Shown: positions 27,996 to 38,592 of the stretch, one piece after another | Layout: every line of letters starts with the position of its first letter | Position numbering within the stretch: the first letter of the stretch is position 1 | From: Williamsia serinedens | Lineage (GTDB): Bacteria > Actinomycetota > Actinomycetes > Mycobacteriales > Mycobacteriaceae | NCBI RefSeq assembly: GCF_024171725.1 | Contig: NZ_JAMTCG010000003.1 | Location: forward strand, 124,001 to 188,000 | Direction: 5' to 3' | DNA: 64,000 bases | Made by a program: the position numbers and the translations under genes | Notes under the pieces: generated by a model | The model's database searches: none | What the model was told of the DNA's origin: nothing | The model's input: the letters and a program-made list of their open reading frames with translations, nothing else

Positions 27996-28952
27996 TCAGC
28001 CCGCGGAACGGGCGGGGCGCAGCTCGCGCGGCAGGGCGAAGGTGAGGGTCTCGTTCGCCGTGGTCACCGTCTCGACGGTGCCGAAGCCGTACTCGGCGAG
28101 CCGGTCCAGGACGCCGCGGACCAGCACCTCGGGCACCGACGCGCCCGACGTGACACCGACGGTCGACACACCGTCGAGCCAGGCTTCGTCGATGTCCCGG
28201 GCGTAGTCGACGAGGTGCGACGCGCGGGCGCCGGCCTGCAGCGCCACCTCGACGAGCCGCACCGAGTTCGACGAGTTCTGCGACCCGACGACGATGACGA
28301 GGTCGCAGTCCGGCGCCATCGCCTTCACCGCGACCTGGCGGTTCTGGGTGGCGTAGCAGATGTCGTCGCTGGGCGGGTCCTGCAGCTGCGGGAACCGCTC
28401 CCGCAGGCGCGACACGGTCTCCATGGTCTCGTCGACCGAGAGCGTCGTCTGCGACAGCCACACCAGCTTGGACTCGTCACGCACCTCGAGGGAGTCGACG
28501 CTGTCCGGGCCGTCCACGAGCTGGATGTGCTCCGGCGCCTCGCCGGCCGTGCCCTCGACCTCCTCGTGACCGTCGTGGCCGATCAGCAGGATCTCGTAGT
28601 CGTCGCGGGCGAAGCGCTTGGCCTCCTGGTGCACCTTGGTCACCAGCGGGCACGCCGCGTCGATGGTGCGCAGGTTGCGCTGCGCGGCCGAGGCGTGGAC
28701 CGCCGGGGAGACGCCGTGCGCGGAGAACACGACGAGCGCGCCCTCGGGCACCTCGTCGGTCTCCTCGACGAAGATCACGCCGCGCTCGGTGAGCGTCTCG
28801 ACGACGTGCTTGTTGTGGACGATCTCCTTGCGCACGTAGACGGGGGCGCCGTGCTTCTCGAGGGCACGCTCCACCGTCTCGATGGCGCGATCGACCCCCG
28901 CGCAGTACCCACGCGGCTCGGCCAGCAGGACACGTTTGCCGGAATCGCTCAT
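27996..28952 (-). CDS. ispH: 4-hydroxy-3-methylbut-2-enyl diphosphate reductase
   Basis: 318 aa iron-sulfur enzyme for the last MEP-pathway step, making IPP and DMAPP from HMBPP. The three cluster cysteines are in [27 protein letters not shown] and [12 protein letters not shown]. Other conserved blocks are [13 protein letters not shown] and [11 protein letters not shown]. The ATG at 28952 ([13 protein letters not shown]) is supported by a -10 box 6 nt upstream; the frame is open for 42 further codons, which look non-coding. Confidence 0.97.
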   Translation of the reverse strand: MSDSGKRVLLAEPRGYCAGVDRAIETVERALEKHGAPVYVRKEIVHNKHVVETLTERGVIFVEETDEVPEGALVVFSAHGVSPAVHASAAQRNLRTIDAACPLVTKVHQEAKRFARDDYEILLIGHDGHEEVEGTAGEAPEHIQLVDGPDSVDSLEVRDESKLVWLSQTTLSVDETMETVSRLRERFPQLQDPPSDDICYATQNRQVAVKAMAPDCDLVIVVGSQNSSNSVRLVEVALQAGARASHLVDYARDIDEAWLDGVSTVGVTSGASVPEVLVRGVLDRLAEYGFGTVETVTTANETLTFALPRELRPARSAG

Positions 28953-28958
28953 GCCCAC

Positions 28959-28964
28959 AGGGTA
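28959..28964 (-). promoter_or_regulatory. -10 box of a leaderless transcript (ispH)
   Basis: TACCCT on the minus strand ends 6 nt before the ispH ATG. Confidence 0.5.
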
Positions 28965-29065
28965 CGGGCAGCGCACGGTCGCAGGGTGCGGACCGCCTGC
29001 GGCCGGGGGACGCGCCGGGCGTCCCCGCGCTGGTGACGTGGGTGACGATGAGGCAAGGTTGTGCC

Positions 29066-29935
29066 ATGGTCCGCCCACCCTTCGCCGCCCGCGTGATGAC
29101 CGGTCTCCTCGTGACGGCCATCGAGGAGACGCGGAAGCTGCCCACCACCGCCGTCACGCTGCCGATGACCGCGGTCAGCACCACGGTCCAGGTGGCCATG
29201 CGCCTGCAGCAGAACATCGCCGAGCTGGCCATCAAGGGTGACGACGCGCTCGACCACTGGTTCCACCGCGCGCAGGAGCAGCCGTCGTGGGCGACGTTCG
29301 ACGACGACCTCGACGCCCTGCGCGTCGACGACCTCCGCGACGAGGACCCGCGGGACGACAGCCCCGCGGGGTCCCCGACCCTGACCGCGGTCCCCGACGC
29401 CGAGCCGGTCGGCACCGCGGACGCGCCGGTCCCCGCCGAGCCGCCCACCCCGGCGGCGACGGCCACGACGCCGGTGAAGAAGGCCCCCGCGAAGAAGGCA
29501 CCTGCGAAGAAAGCCCCGGCGAAGAAGGCCGCGGCGAAGAAGGCACCGCCCACGAAGGCTCCTGCGAAGACGGCTCCGGCGACGACGGCCCCGCCCGCCG
29601 ATGCCTCCGCCGCGGCTCCCGCCACCGAGGGCGACGACACCTCGTCGGGCGAGACCGTCACCGCCAAGGGGCGGTTCGCCCTCTACAGCTCCGCCCCCGA
29701 CACCGTGCTCCAGTCCGATGTCGAGGCCGCGCCGACGCCGACGCCGACGGACGCCCCCGAGATCGTCGAGTTCCTCGACTACGACTCGCTGACGCTGGCG
29801 CAGTTGCGCGCCAAGATCCGCAGCATCGACCTCGACGACCTGCGGACGCTCGCGGAGTACGAGCGCAGTCACCGCGGCCGCGCCCCGTTCGCGACGATGC
29901 TCGACAACCGGATCGCCGCCGCCGGCGCCAAGTGA
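29066..29935 (+). CDS. Lipid-droplet/DNA-binding type protein with a Lys-Ala-Pro repeat (Rv1109c-like)
   Basis: 289 aa. The N-terminal ~60 residues are an amphipathic, weakly hydrophobic helix ([20 protein letters not shown] ... [14 protein letters not shown]). An acidic linker follows, then at about 135-170 a run of four KKAPAKK-type repeats as in mycobacterial histone-like proteins. The end is a compact helical domain ([20 protein letters not shown]). Position next to ispH and xseA matches M. tuberculosis Rv1109c and the Rhodococcus lipid-droplet small protein MLDS, reported to tether droplets to DNA. The ATG at 29066 is a choice among three close Met codons; its stop overlaps the xseA GTG. 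Confidence 0.75.
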   Translation: MVRPPFAARVMTGLLVTAIEETRKLPTTAVTLPMTAVSTTVQVAMRLQQNIAELAIKGDDALDHWFHRAQEQPSWATFDDDLDALRVDDLRDEDPRDDSPAGSPTLTAVPDAEPVGTADAPVPAEPPTPAATATTPVKKAPAKKAPAKKAPAKKAAAKKAPPTKAPAKTAPATTAPPADASAAAPATEGDDTSSGETVTAKGRFALYSSAPDTVLQSDVEAAPTPTPTDAPEIVEFLDYDSLTLAQLRAKIRSIDLDDLRTLAEYERSHRGRAPFATMLDNRIAAAGAK

Positions 29936-31221
29936 CCCCTCCCCCGGGTGGACCGGGACCCTCGAGTCCGGACGCCCCGTGGCCGGTCCGCACGCTCAAC
30001 GCCAAGATCGGCGACTGGATCCATCGCCTCGGTCAGGTGTGGGTCGAGGGCCAGATCACCCAGATCAGCCGCCGGCCCGGGACGAAGACCGCCTTCCTGC
30101 AGCTGCGCGACCCGTCGGCGGACATGTCCATCACCGTGACCTGTCAGCCGCAGGTCCTCGACCGCGCCGAGGTGCCGCTCACCGAGGGCGCCCGCGTCGT
30201 CATGGCGGGACGACCGTCGTTCTACCCCGGCCGTGCGTCGTTGTCGTTGCGGGTCACCGAGATCCGGCCGGTCGGGATCGGCGAGCTGCTCGCGCGGATC
30301 GAGCGGCTGCGACGCCTCCTCGACGCGGAGGGACTGTTCGACCCGCGTCTGAAACGGCCGATCCCGTTCCTGCCCCGCGGCGTCGGCCTCATCACCGGGC
30401 GCGCCGGCGCCGCCGAACGCGACGTGCTGTCGGTGGCGCGCGGTCGGTGGCCGGCCGTGCACGTCGAGATCCGGAACACGCCCGTGCAGGGCCCGACGGC
30501 GGTCCCGGCCATCCTGCGTGCACTCGCCGACCTCGACGCCCACGCGAGCGTCGACGTCATCGTGATCGCCCGCGGCGGTGGGTCGGTCGAGGACCTGCTG
30601 CCGTTCTCGGACGAGACCCTGTGTCGCGCCGTGTCGTCGGCGACGACACCGGTGGTCTCGGCGATCGGTCACGAACCCGACCACCCGCTGCTCGACCTCG
30701 TCGCCGACCTGCGTGCGGCGACCCCGACCGACGCGGCGAAGCGCATCGTCCCCGACGTCGCCGCCGAACTCGCGGGCCTGGCGGAGATGCGTGCCCGCAG
30801 CGCAGGCGCTCTGCGCAACTGGGTGGCCCGCGAGAAGCACGCCCTCGACTCCCTCCGGAACCGACCGGTGATCGCCGACCCGCTGCGCCTCGTCGACGAC
30901 CGCGTCGCCGAGGTCGAGCGCGCCGTCGGGGCCACCCGACGGGAGATCGCCCGCTACGTGGGTTTCGAGGAGCACCGCGTCGAGAACTACGCTGCTCGCC
31001 TGGCGACGCTGGGACCCGCACAGACCCTCGCCCGTGGCTACGCCGTGGTGCAGCGGCTGTCCGGCGACGACCCGCCGCACGTCGTGGGGTCGGTCGAGGA
31101 CATGCCGATCGGCACCCAGCTGCGGGTCCGGGTCGCCGACGGTGCGATGCGCGCCGCCGTGATGCAACCCGACGCGCCGCTCGCGGCACCCACGAGACGG
31201 AAGAAGGCCGATGAGCGCTGA
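29932..31221 (+). CDS. xseA: Exodeoxyribonuclease VII large subunit
   Basis: 429 aa. The N-terminal OB fold includes [26 protein letters not shown], and the catalytic domain includes [18 protein letters not shown] and [22 protein letters not shown]; a helical region and a C-terminal beta domain ([11 protein letters not shown]) follow. With XseB it degrades single-stranded DNA. The GTG at 29932 overlaps the preceding stop by 4 nt. The family motif GHExD appears as [16 protein letters not shown]. Confidence 0.96.
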   Translation: MTPPPGGPGPSSPDAPWPVRTLNAKIGDWIHRLGQVWVEGQITQISRRPGTKTAFLQLRDPSADMSITVTCQPQVLDRAEVPLTEGARVVMAGRPSFYPGRASLSLRVTEIRPVGIGELLARIERLRRLLDAEGLFDPRLKRPIPFLPRGVGLITGRAGAAERDVLSVARGRWPAVHVEIRNTPVQGPTAVPAILRALADLDAHASVDVIVIARGGGSVEDLLPFSDETLCRAVSSATTPVVSAIGHEPDHPLLDLVADLRAATPTDAAKRIVPDVAAELAGLAEMRARSAGALRNWVAREKHALDSLRNRPVIADPLRLVDDRVAEVERAVGATRREIARYVGFEEHRVENYAARLATLGPAQTLARGYAVVQRLSGDDPPHVVGSVEDMPIGTQLRVRVADGAMRAAVMQPDAPLAAPTRRKKADER

Positions 31222-31471
31222 GGAACCCACCCCCGTCGAGGAACTGGGCTACGAGCAGGCACGCGACGAACTCGTCGCGGTGGTGCGCACCCTCGAGCAG
31301 GGTGGCCTCGACCTCGACGCGTCGCTGGCGCTGTGGGAGCGCGGCGAGGCGTTGGCGCGACGCTGCGAGGACCACCTCGAGGGCGCGCGGCGTCGTATCG
31401 AGACCGCGCTCGGCGAGGTGCCCGACGACGAGGACGGGGACCTCGAGGACGACGACGTCACCGACGACTGA
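31211..31471 (+). CDS. xseB: Exodeoxyribonuclease VII small subunit
   Basis: 86 aa. A pair of helices typical of XseB ([45 protein letters not shown], shown here only by its ends [10 protein letters not shown] and LARRCEDHL) precedes an acidic tail. Overlaps the end of xseA by 11 nt, so the subunits are coupled. Confidence 0.95.
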   Translation: MSAEEPTPVEELGYEQARDELVAVVRTLEQGGLDLDASLALWERGEALARRCEDHLEGARRRIETALGEVPDDEDGDLEDDDVTDD

Positions 31472-31494
31472 CCCGGCTCGGGTCCGGCCGGGTC
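31470..31494. terminator. Hairpin between xseB and the DUF4245 gene
   Basis: GACCCGGC and GCCGGGTC form an 8-bp stem with a 9-nt loop in the 24-bp gap between convergent genes. Confidence 0.5.
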
Positions 31495-31495
31495 G

Positions 31496-32104
31496 TCAGC
31501 CGACGGGCACGGGCCGGTTGCCCCGCGGGAGGACCGGGGCGGCCAGGACGGCCTGCGCCAGCGTGATGAAGTCCTTCTCGGTCGCCTTGCTGTAGAGCCC
31601 GATCCGGACGTCGCCGAGGTCGGTGACCCAGATCGACCGGTCGTCGGAGGTGGAGTACCTCACCCACTGCTTACCGCCGACCTGCACGGTGCCGTCGCCG
31701 ATGGGTCGGTTGTCGTCGAGGTAGCCGACCAGCCCGTCCTCCGTGGCGTCGGTCTGGCTCAGCTGGATGTACACGCCGTCGGCCGTGAGGTACCCGGTGT
31801 TCGACACCACCCGTCCGTCGATCCCCGACCGGCTGCCCGAGTTCGGCTTCCAGTCCGTCGGCGTCTTCGGCAGGCGCACCGGGAACGGCATCGTCTGCGC
31901 GTCGGCCATGAGACCGTCTCGGACGTCGTAGGCGGCGGTGCGGTCGTCGCTCGCCCCGCCGGTGAGACCCACCGAGCAGTTGCCGGACACCACCGCGATG
32001 ATCAGGCAGATCACGATCAACGGGATCAGCGACCACACCATGTCCTTGTGGTCGGTGAGGATCCGTGGTTTGGCGGGCACCAGACCAGTATCCACGCCGG
32101 TCAT
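31496..32104 (-). CDS. DUF4245 membrane-anchored protein
   Basis: 202 aa from the ATG at 32104 (MTGVDTGLVPAKPRIL). One transmembrane helix lies at about residues 24-42 (WSLIPLIVICLIIAVVSG), with a short cytoplasmic lead and a ~155-residue outer domain (PFPVRLPKTPTDWKPNSGSR; GGKQWVRYSTSDDRSIWV). Function unknown. It is divergent from glpX, as is its equivalent in M. tuberculosis (Rv1100). Confidence 0.85.
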   Translation of the reverse strand: MTGVDTGLVPAKPRILTDHKDMVWSLIPLIVICLIIAVVSGNCSVGLTGGASDDRTAAYDVRDGLMADAQTMPFPVRLPKTPTDWKPNSGSRSGIDGRVVSNTGYLTADGVYIQLSQTDATEDGLVGYLDDNRPIGDGTVQVGGKQWVRYSTSDDRSIWVTDLGDVRIGLYSKATEKDFITLAQAVLAAPVLPRGNRPVPVG

Positions 32105-32178
32105 GACAGGATTGCTCCCAACCCCGAGCGGCCGCGCGCCCGTGCGGCGCACGCCGGTGCCCGTCCCAGGAGGAATCG

Positions 32179-33186
32179 ATGTCGCAGCCCGTCCGCAACC
32201 CCCAGGCCCCCGACCGGAACCTGGCGATGGAGTTGGTGCGGGTCACCGAGGCGGCCGCGCTGGCCGCCGGCCGGTGGGTGGGGCGCGGCGACAAGAACGG
32301 CGGCGACGGCGCCGCGGTGGACGCGATGCGCCAGTTGCTCTCGACGGTGTCGATGCGCGGCGTCGTCGTGATCGGCGAGGGCGAGAAGGACGAGGCGCCG
32401 ATGCTCTACAACGGCGAGGAGGTCGGCAACGGCGAGGGCCCCGAGGTCGACGTCGCCGTCGACCCCATCGACGGCACCACCCTGATGGCCGAGGGCCGCC
32501 CGAACTCAATCGCCGTCATCGCCGTGTCCGAGCGCGGCACCATGTTCGACCCGTCGGCGGTGTTCTACATGGAGAAGATCGCCGTCGGCCCCGAGGCCGC
32601 CGGGTCGATCGACATCACCAAGCCCGTCGAGTGGAACGTCAAGGCCGTCGCCGACGCCAAGGGCATCGACGTCGGCGACGTCACCGTCGTCGTGCTGGAC
32701 CGTCCCCGTCACGCCGACCTCATCGGCGAGATCCGCGCCGCCGGCGCGAAGATCCGCCTCATCTCCGACGGCGACGTCGCCGGTGCGATCGCCGCGGCCG
32801 GCGAATACAGCTCTGTCGACATGCTGCTCGGCATCGGCGGGACGCCGGAGGGCATCATCACCGCCGTCGCGATGAAGTGCATGGGCGGCGAGATCCAGGG
32901 GCGACTGTGGCCCAAGGACGACGCCGAGCGTCAGAAGGCCATCGACGCCGGCCACGACCTCGACCGCGTCCTGAAGACCGACGACCTGGTCAGCGGCGAG
33001 AACATGTTCTTCTGCGCGACCGGCGTCACCAACGGTGACATGCTCCGCGGGGTCACCTACCGCTCGAACGGTGCCACCACGCGCTCGCTGGTGATGCGAT
33101 CGAAGTCGGGCACGATCCGCCACATCGAGGGCCGCCACAAGCTCGCCAAGCTCCGCGAGTTCGCCTCGGTCGACCTCGGCGACTGA
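32179..33186 (+). CDS. glpX: Fructose-1,6-bisphosphatase, class II
   Basis: 335 aa GlpX-type phosphatase of gluconeogenesis. Metal and substrate motifs include [36 protein letters not shown], and [23 protein letters not shown] perfect AGGAGG lies 7 nt before the ATG. Followed by a repeat-rich gap before fumC. Confidence 0.97.
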   Translation: MSQPVRNPQAPDRNLAMELVRVTEAAALAAGRWVGRGDKNGGDGAAVDAMRQLLSTVSMRGVVVIGEGEKDEAPMLYNGEEVGNGEGPEVDVAVDPIDGTTLMAEGRPNSIAVIAVSERGTMFDPSAVFYMEKIAVGPEAAGSIDITKPVEWNVKAVADAKGIDVGDVTVVVLDRPRHADLIGEIRAAGAKIRLISDGDVAGAIAAAGEYSSVDMLLGIGGTPEGIITAVAMKCMGGEIQGRLWPKDDAERQKAIDAGHDLDRVLKTDDLVSGENMFFCATGVTNGDMLRGVTYRSNGATTRSLVMRSKSGTIRHIEGRHKLAKLREFASVDLGD

Positions 33187-33210
33187 TCGTCGGCGGGTCA
33201 CCCGCCCTGC

Positions 33211-33310
33211 CGCTCCGGTTACAGGGTTCCCGCTCCGGTTACAGGGTTCCCGCTCCACATGTTCGAGGACGCTCCGGATACATCAGGAGCGTCCTAGAAC
33301 AAGTGGAGCG
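33211..33310. repeat. Tandem 20-mers and a long inverted repeat in the glpX-fumC gap
   Basis: Two identical 20-bp units (CGCTCCGGTTACAGGGTTCC) occupy 33211-33250. They run into an inverted repeat whose 25-nt arms (33251-33275 and 33286-33310) pair at 23 of 25 positions around a 10-nt loop, GGATACATCA. Further GGAGCG words continue to about 33385. The foldback lies 65 bp after glpX and may terminate it, but it is longer and more repetitive than a normal terminator. Confidence 0.85.
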
Positions 33311-33427
33311 TCTTCGCCGGATGCGTCCGAAGGGGAGCGCAGTCACCCGAAGCGGAGCGGCTGCCCTGCAGGTGGAGCGTCCGCAGCGGACGCGGGACCA
33401 CGCGACACGCGCCATGCAGACCCCCAT

Positions 33428-33433
33428 TAGGGT
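33428..33433 (+). promoter_or_regulatory. -10 box of a leaderless transcript (fumC)
   Basis: TAGGGT ends 7 nt before the ATG at 33441; no ribosome site. Confidence 0.5.
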
Positions 33434-33440
33434 TGCCTGC

Positions 33441-34853
<1,413 letters not shown>

Positions 34854-34877
34854 GCCAGTCCCCTCCCCGCGACACGA

Positions 34878-34917
34878 AACGGCTCCCGCGACTGTGATCA
34901 CGGTCGCGGGAGCCGTT
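34878..34917. terminator. Terminator of fumC (hairpin 1)
   Basis: A perfect 15-bp stem, AACGGCTCCCGCGAC and its complement, with a 10-nt loop lies 24 nt after the fumC stop. Confidence 0.8.
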
Positions 34918-34946
34918 CTCTGTCGCCAGGACGTTCCCGCGACCAA

Positions 34947-34988
34947 AACCGCCTCCCACGACCGTCACGACGGTCGCGGGAGGCGGTT
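34947..34988. terminator. Terminator of the glycosidase gene (hairpin 2)
   Basis: A 19-bp stem with one mismatch and a 4-nt loop. Its core CCTCCC(A/G)CGACCGT resembles hairpin 1, so the two may be copies of one element. It lies 26 nt beyond the leftward glycosidase stop and can serve that gene. Confidence 0.75.
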
Positions 34989-35014
34989 CTGGTAGCGGGA
35001 GACGCCCGCGGGCG

Positions 35015-36055
35015 TCAGCGCCGGAGCAGGAAGAACGTCGGCTTCAGCTTGTAGTCCGACGTCAGCAGCGCACCGAAGCGCGTCTCGCGGTTGTTCAGCG
35101 AGCCGGGATCGTTGGCGGTGTCGCGGATCGTGTAGATGAACGCCGGTCCGGCGAAGGGCATCTGGGCGAACGCCGCGAGCTGCGACGCGATGATGTCGCG
35201 CTGTTGCTCGGGGGTGTTGCCGCCGTTGCGCGGTCCGTTGGTCGGGGCACCGAACTCGGTGAACCAGATCTTCTTGCCGGCGTCGCCGTTGCGGACCATG
35301 AGTCCTCGGACCGCGGCGATGTCACTCCAGGCGCCGTTCGGGTTGGCCCCGATGCCGCCCGGGAACACGTACGGGTGCAGGGCGAGTGCGTCGAACGAGC
35401 CCTTGGCGCCGAAACGGTACAGGTCGTTGACGAAGGCGACCGGCGAGTCCGAGCCCTGCATCGGGCTCAGGCCGGCCGCGATGACCGTCGAGTTCGGCTG
35501 CACGCGCTTGATGGCGCCGTAGGTGGCCTTCAGCAGACGCGAGTACGCCGCCGACTTGTTCGGGATGTTGCCGAAGAAGAGCGGCAGGTTCGGCTCGTTC
35601 CAGATCTCCCAGTTGTTCACCTGGCCGCCGTAGCGCTGCACCGCACGCTGGGCGAACACCGCGAAGTCGTTGACGTTCGCCGGCGGTGCGGTCTTCAACA
35701 GGCCGCCGCCCTGCAGCAGCGGGGTGTAGGCGATGAGCGCCAACACCTTCAGGCCGCGGGCACGGGCCGCGTTGATGACGCGGTCCGAGGTGCTCCAGTT
35801 GTAGACACCCGGTCCGGTCTCGATCTGGCTGCGGTCGATGCCGAGCCGGATCCACGACGCGCTGGTCTGCTTCACCGTGTCGAGCGTGCGGTCGAGATCG
35901 GCCTGCGAGTACTGCAGGAACTCCGAACCGGTCGCGAACCCGTAGCCGGCGGCGGGGGCGACCGGCGCCGCGTTCGCCGGTGTGGCAAGGCCGAGCACCA
36001 GCGCGACCGCCGCGACGGCACTCAGGACGGCGGCGCGCAAGGAGGGTCTGTTCAT
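35015..36055 (-). CDS. Secreted glycoside hydrolase, clan A type
   Basis: 346 aa. A signal peptide with a hydrophobic core (AAVLSAVAAVALVLGLATPANA) precedes a likely cut at ANA-AP. The TIM-barrel enzyme has the acid/base Glu in NNWEIWNEPNLP (WNEP motif) and the likely nucleophile Glu in KIWFTEFGAPT. The closest families are GH39/GH5-like xylosidases and cellulases; the polymer target, possibly arabinogalactan-type or environmental glycan, is unknown. The ATG at 36055 or a GTG six bases upstream could start it. Confidence 0.85.
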   Translation of the reverse strand: MNRPSLRAAVLSAVAAVALVLGLATPANAAPVAPAAGYGFATGSEFLQYSQADLDRTLDTVKQTSASWIRLGIDRSQIETGPGVYNWSTSDRVINAARARGLKVLALIAYTPLLQGGGLLKTAPPANVNDFAVFAQRAVQRYGGQVNNWEIWNEPNLPLFFGNIPNKSAAYSRLLKATYGAIKRVQPNSTVIAAGLSPMQGSDSPVAFVNDLYRFGAKGSFDALALHPYVFPGGIGANPNGAWSDIAAVRGLMVRNGDAGKKIWFTEFGAPTNGPRNGGNTPEQQRDIIASQLAAFAQMPFAGPAFIYTIRDTANDPGSLNNRETRFGALLTSDYKLKPTFFLLRR

Positions 36056-36128
36056 GCGCACATTGTTACATCGCCGATATCGAAACGACGCATCGAGAAC
36101 GCTGATTCACAGGTTCCGTGATCTGCCG

Positions 36129-36830
36129 TCACGCCTGCTGCGAGGCGAGTCCGATCCGGATGACCGGATCGCGCGACGGATCGAGCCACTGGAGGATCGA
36201 GACCATCGTCGCCTTGTCGACGGCCACGCAACCCTGCGTCGGCGTCCCGTCCGTGACGTGGAGGAAGATCCCGGACGCGTAACCCGGTCGCCGCTGGGGG
36301 TTGTGGGCGATGTTGACCGCGTAGTCGTAGACCGGCCCGCTGTCGTAGAGGTTCTCGCTGTCGCCGCCGGGGCTCGCGACCTGCCGGACGTGGGTGTTGT
36401 ACGTCGGCGAGTTCGGGTTCTCGTCCCACCAGTCCTGCTTGTCGGCCTGGAAGTACGGCATCTTCGTGCCCGGGTTGGCCTGTCGGCCGAAGGCCTGGTC
36501 GAAGGCGAAGGTGCCCTCCGGGGTGCGGGGGACGTCGTCGCGGGGCGCACCGATCCCCTGCGACCCGACGAACGCCTTCACGGGGCCGATGACGGGCTTC
36601 CACGCACCGTCGACCTTGTCGAAGGCGGTCAGGGTGCCGGTGGTGTCCGAGCGCGAGTTCACCGTCACGGTGACCATCTGCGTGGTCGTCGGGAAGTCGG
36701 CGGGTCCGGCGACGGTGTCACCGGGGGCCGCCGACGCGGGCGCGGCGGCCACCGTCACACCCACGACGACCGCCACGGTCGGCACCGACACCACTGCGAC
36801 TGCAGACCTCAGCCGCCTCATCAACCACAT
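36129..36830 (-). CDS. L,D-transpeptidase (YkuD) family protein, exported
   Basis: 233 aa. Signal peptide with a core AVAVVSVPTVAVVVGVTVAA and cut near ASA-AP. The YkuD catalytic motif is present: HVTDGTPTQGCVAVDKATM, giving His and Cys in the H-x(n)-GC arrangement. The enclosing fold fits murein L,D-transpeptidases that crosslink or modify peptidoglycan, but the long insert with DWWDENPNSPTYNTHV marks the actinobacterial ErfK-like subgroup of unclear substrate. The ATG at 36830 follows GAGAGACGT; a GTG 15 nt upstream is possible. Confidence 0.85.
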   Translation of the reverse strand: MWLMRRLRSAVAVVSVPTVAVVVGVTVAAAPASAAPGDTVAGPADFPTTTQMVTVTVNSRSDTTGTLTAFDKVDGAWKPVIGPVKAFVGSQGIGAPRDDVPRTPEGTFAFDQAFGRQANPGTKMPYFQADKQDWWDENPNSPTYNTHVRQVASPGGDSENLYDSGPVYDYAVNIAHNPQRRPGYASGIFLHVTDGTPTQGCVAVDKATMVSILQWLDPSRDPVIRIGLASQQA

Positions 36831-36965
36831 ACGTCTCTCAAGCACCAGAGAAGTATGCGTTCACCCACCACCGCAGGCGATATCCGTCCGGTCACAAGCC
36901 GGACGCCGATTCGTCACCACCGGCGTGTCGCACCGACACGCGGACACGCCGGTGGGTGACGCCGA

Positions 36966-38264
36966 TCACGCCCCGGGCGCGAACTCCTCGAGCATCTCGG
37001 TGACCAGCGCGGCGATGGGCGAGCGCTCGCTGCGGGTGAGGGTGATGTGGGCGAAGAGCGGGTGGCCCTTGAGCTTCTCGATCACCGCGGCGACGCCGTC
37101 GTGCCGGCCGACGCGGAGGTTGTCACGCTGGGCGACGTCGTGGGTGAGGACGACGCGCGACCCGGCGCCCAGCCGGGACAGCACCGTGAGCAGGACGTTG
37201 CGCTCCAACGACTGCGCCTCGTCGACGATCACGAACGAGTCGTGCAGCGACCGACCGCGGATGTGCGTGAGCGGCAACACCTCCAGCATCCCGCGGGACA
37301 GCACCTCCTCGATCACCTCGGTCGAGGCGAGACCCTCGAGGGTGTCGAACACGGCCTGCGCCCAGGGGCCCATCTTGTCGGCCTCGCTGCCGGGCAGGTA
37401 GCCCAGCTGCTGCCCGCCGACCGCGTACAGCGGCCGGAAGACGACGACCTTGCGGTGGGTGCGGCGCTCCAGCACCGCCTCGAGACCCGCGCACAGGGCG
37501 AGCGCCGACTTGCCCGTGCCGGCCTTGCCGCCGAGGGAGACGATCCCGACCGACTCGTCGAGCAGGAGGTCCAGGGCGACGCGCTGCTCGGCGGACCGGC
37601 CGCGCAGACCGAACGCCTCCCGCTCGCCGCGGACGAGCTGCACCTGCTTCTCCGGCGTGACCCGGCCCAGCGCGCTCGACGACCCGCCGAGCAGGCGGAC
37701 CCCGGTGTGGCAGGGCAGTTCTCGCGCCTCGTCGATGTCGACGACGCCCTCGGAGAACAACGTGTCGATGGTGGAGACGGCGACGTCGAGCTCGGTCATC
37801 CCGGTCCACCCCGAGACGACGACGTCCTGGGCCCGGTACTCGTCGGCGGGCAGCCCGACGGCACCGGCCTTGACGCGCAACGGGATGTCCTTGGACACCA
37901 GGGTGACGTCCTTGCCCTCGGCGCGAAGGTTCAACGCGCAGGCCAGGATCCGCGAGTCGTTGGTCTCGGTGCGGAAGCCGGCCGGCAGCACACGGGGGTC
38001 GGTGTGGTTGAGTTCGACCTGCAGGGTGCCGCCCTCGTCGCCGATCGGGACCGGCAGGTCGAGCCGACCGTGTTCCAGACGCAGATCGTCGAGCATGCGC
38101 AACGACTCCCGGGCGAACCACCCCAGCTCGTGGTGGTGGCGTTTGCCCTCGAGTTCCCCGATCACGACCAGCGGCAGGACCACGCTGTGCTCCGCGAACC
38201 GCGTCACCGCCCACGGGTCGGAGAGCAGCACGGAGGTGTCAAGGACATAGGTGCGAGTGGTCAC
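36966..38264 (-). CDS. phoH2: PIN-PhoH fusion ATPase/RNase (PhoH2)
   Basis: 432 aa. The N-terminal PIN nuclease domain (about 1-140) keeps acidic residues in [23 protein letters not shown] and [12 protein letters not shown]. The C-terminal PhoH ATPase has Walker [16 protein letters not shown] near residue 250 and Walker [13 protein letters not shown] near 360. The family is described as a sequence-specific RNA helicase/RNase. The GTG at 38264 is set by GAGGAG 9 nt upstream; the frame is open 50 codons further. I find no clear phoAT-type antitoxin gene. Confidence 0.93.
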   Translation of the reverse strand: MTTRTYVLDTSVLLSDPWAVTRFAEHSVVLPLVVIGELEGKRHHHELGWFARESLRMLDDLRLEHGRLDLPVPIGDEGGTLQVELNHTDPRVLPAGFRTETNDSRILACALNLRAEGKDVTLVSKDIPLRVKAGAVGLPADEYRAQDVVVSGWTGMTELDVAVSTIDTLFSEGVVDIDEARELPCHTGVRLLGGSSSALGRVTPEKQVQLVRGEREAFGLRGRSAEQRVALDLLLDESVGIVSLGGKAGTGKSALALCAGLEAVLERRTHRKVVVFRPLYAVGGQQLGYLPGSEADKMGPWAQAVFDTLEGLASTEVIEEVLSRGMLEVLPLTHIRGRSLHDSFVIVDEAQSLERNVLLTVLSRLGAGSRVVLTHDVAQRDNLRVGRHDGVAAVIEKLKGHPLFAHITLTRSERSPIAALVTEMLEEFAPGA

Positions 38265-38592
38265 GAAGGGCTCCTCAGGACCGCGCGGCGCCCACGCGGA
38301 CTGATGTCGACACCGACCGGCCGGTCCATGGGACCGGGGCCGGTCCGCCTCGCGCTGGGTGACCAGCTCACGAATAGAACCTCCCGGACGAACCGCTTCC
38401 CCACGGCCCGTCACGAGTCAACGTACGCCCGCCGACACGCCCGCCACGCGACCCGCGCGCCGCGTGTCCGTGAACAACAGGTAACCGGACGCGACGCCCC
38501 GGGGACCACGTGGCGACCCCGTCACCGGATGGTCACCGCGCAGTCGTCGGCGTTCGACCTCGTCGTCGATCACGCCTGGTCGGGTGGGGTCC
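38265..38592. other. 328-bp divergent gap between phoH2 and phoD
   Basis: It carries the phoH2 ribosome site next to the left edge. No gene in either direction has convincing coding character, and no sure promoter or repeat is visible. Confidence 0.4.

Noticed and set aside
38265-38414. Open upstream extension of phoH2, considered as a phoAT-like antitoxin or N-terminal extension
   Set aside because: It is in the same frame as phoH2, begins before a good GAGGAG site and has no recognisable antitoxin features.
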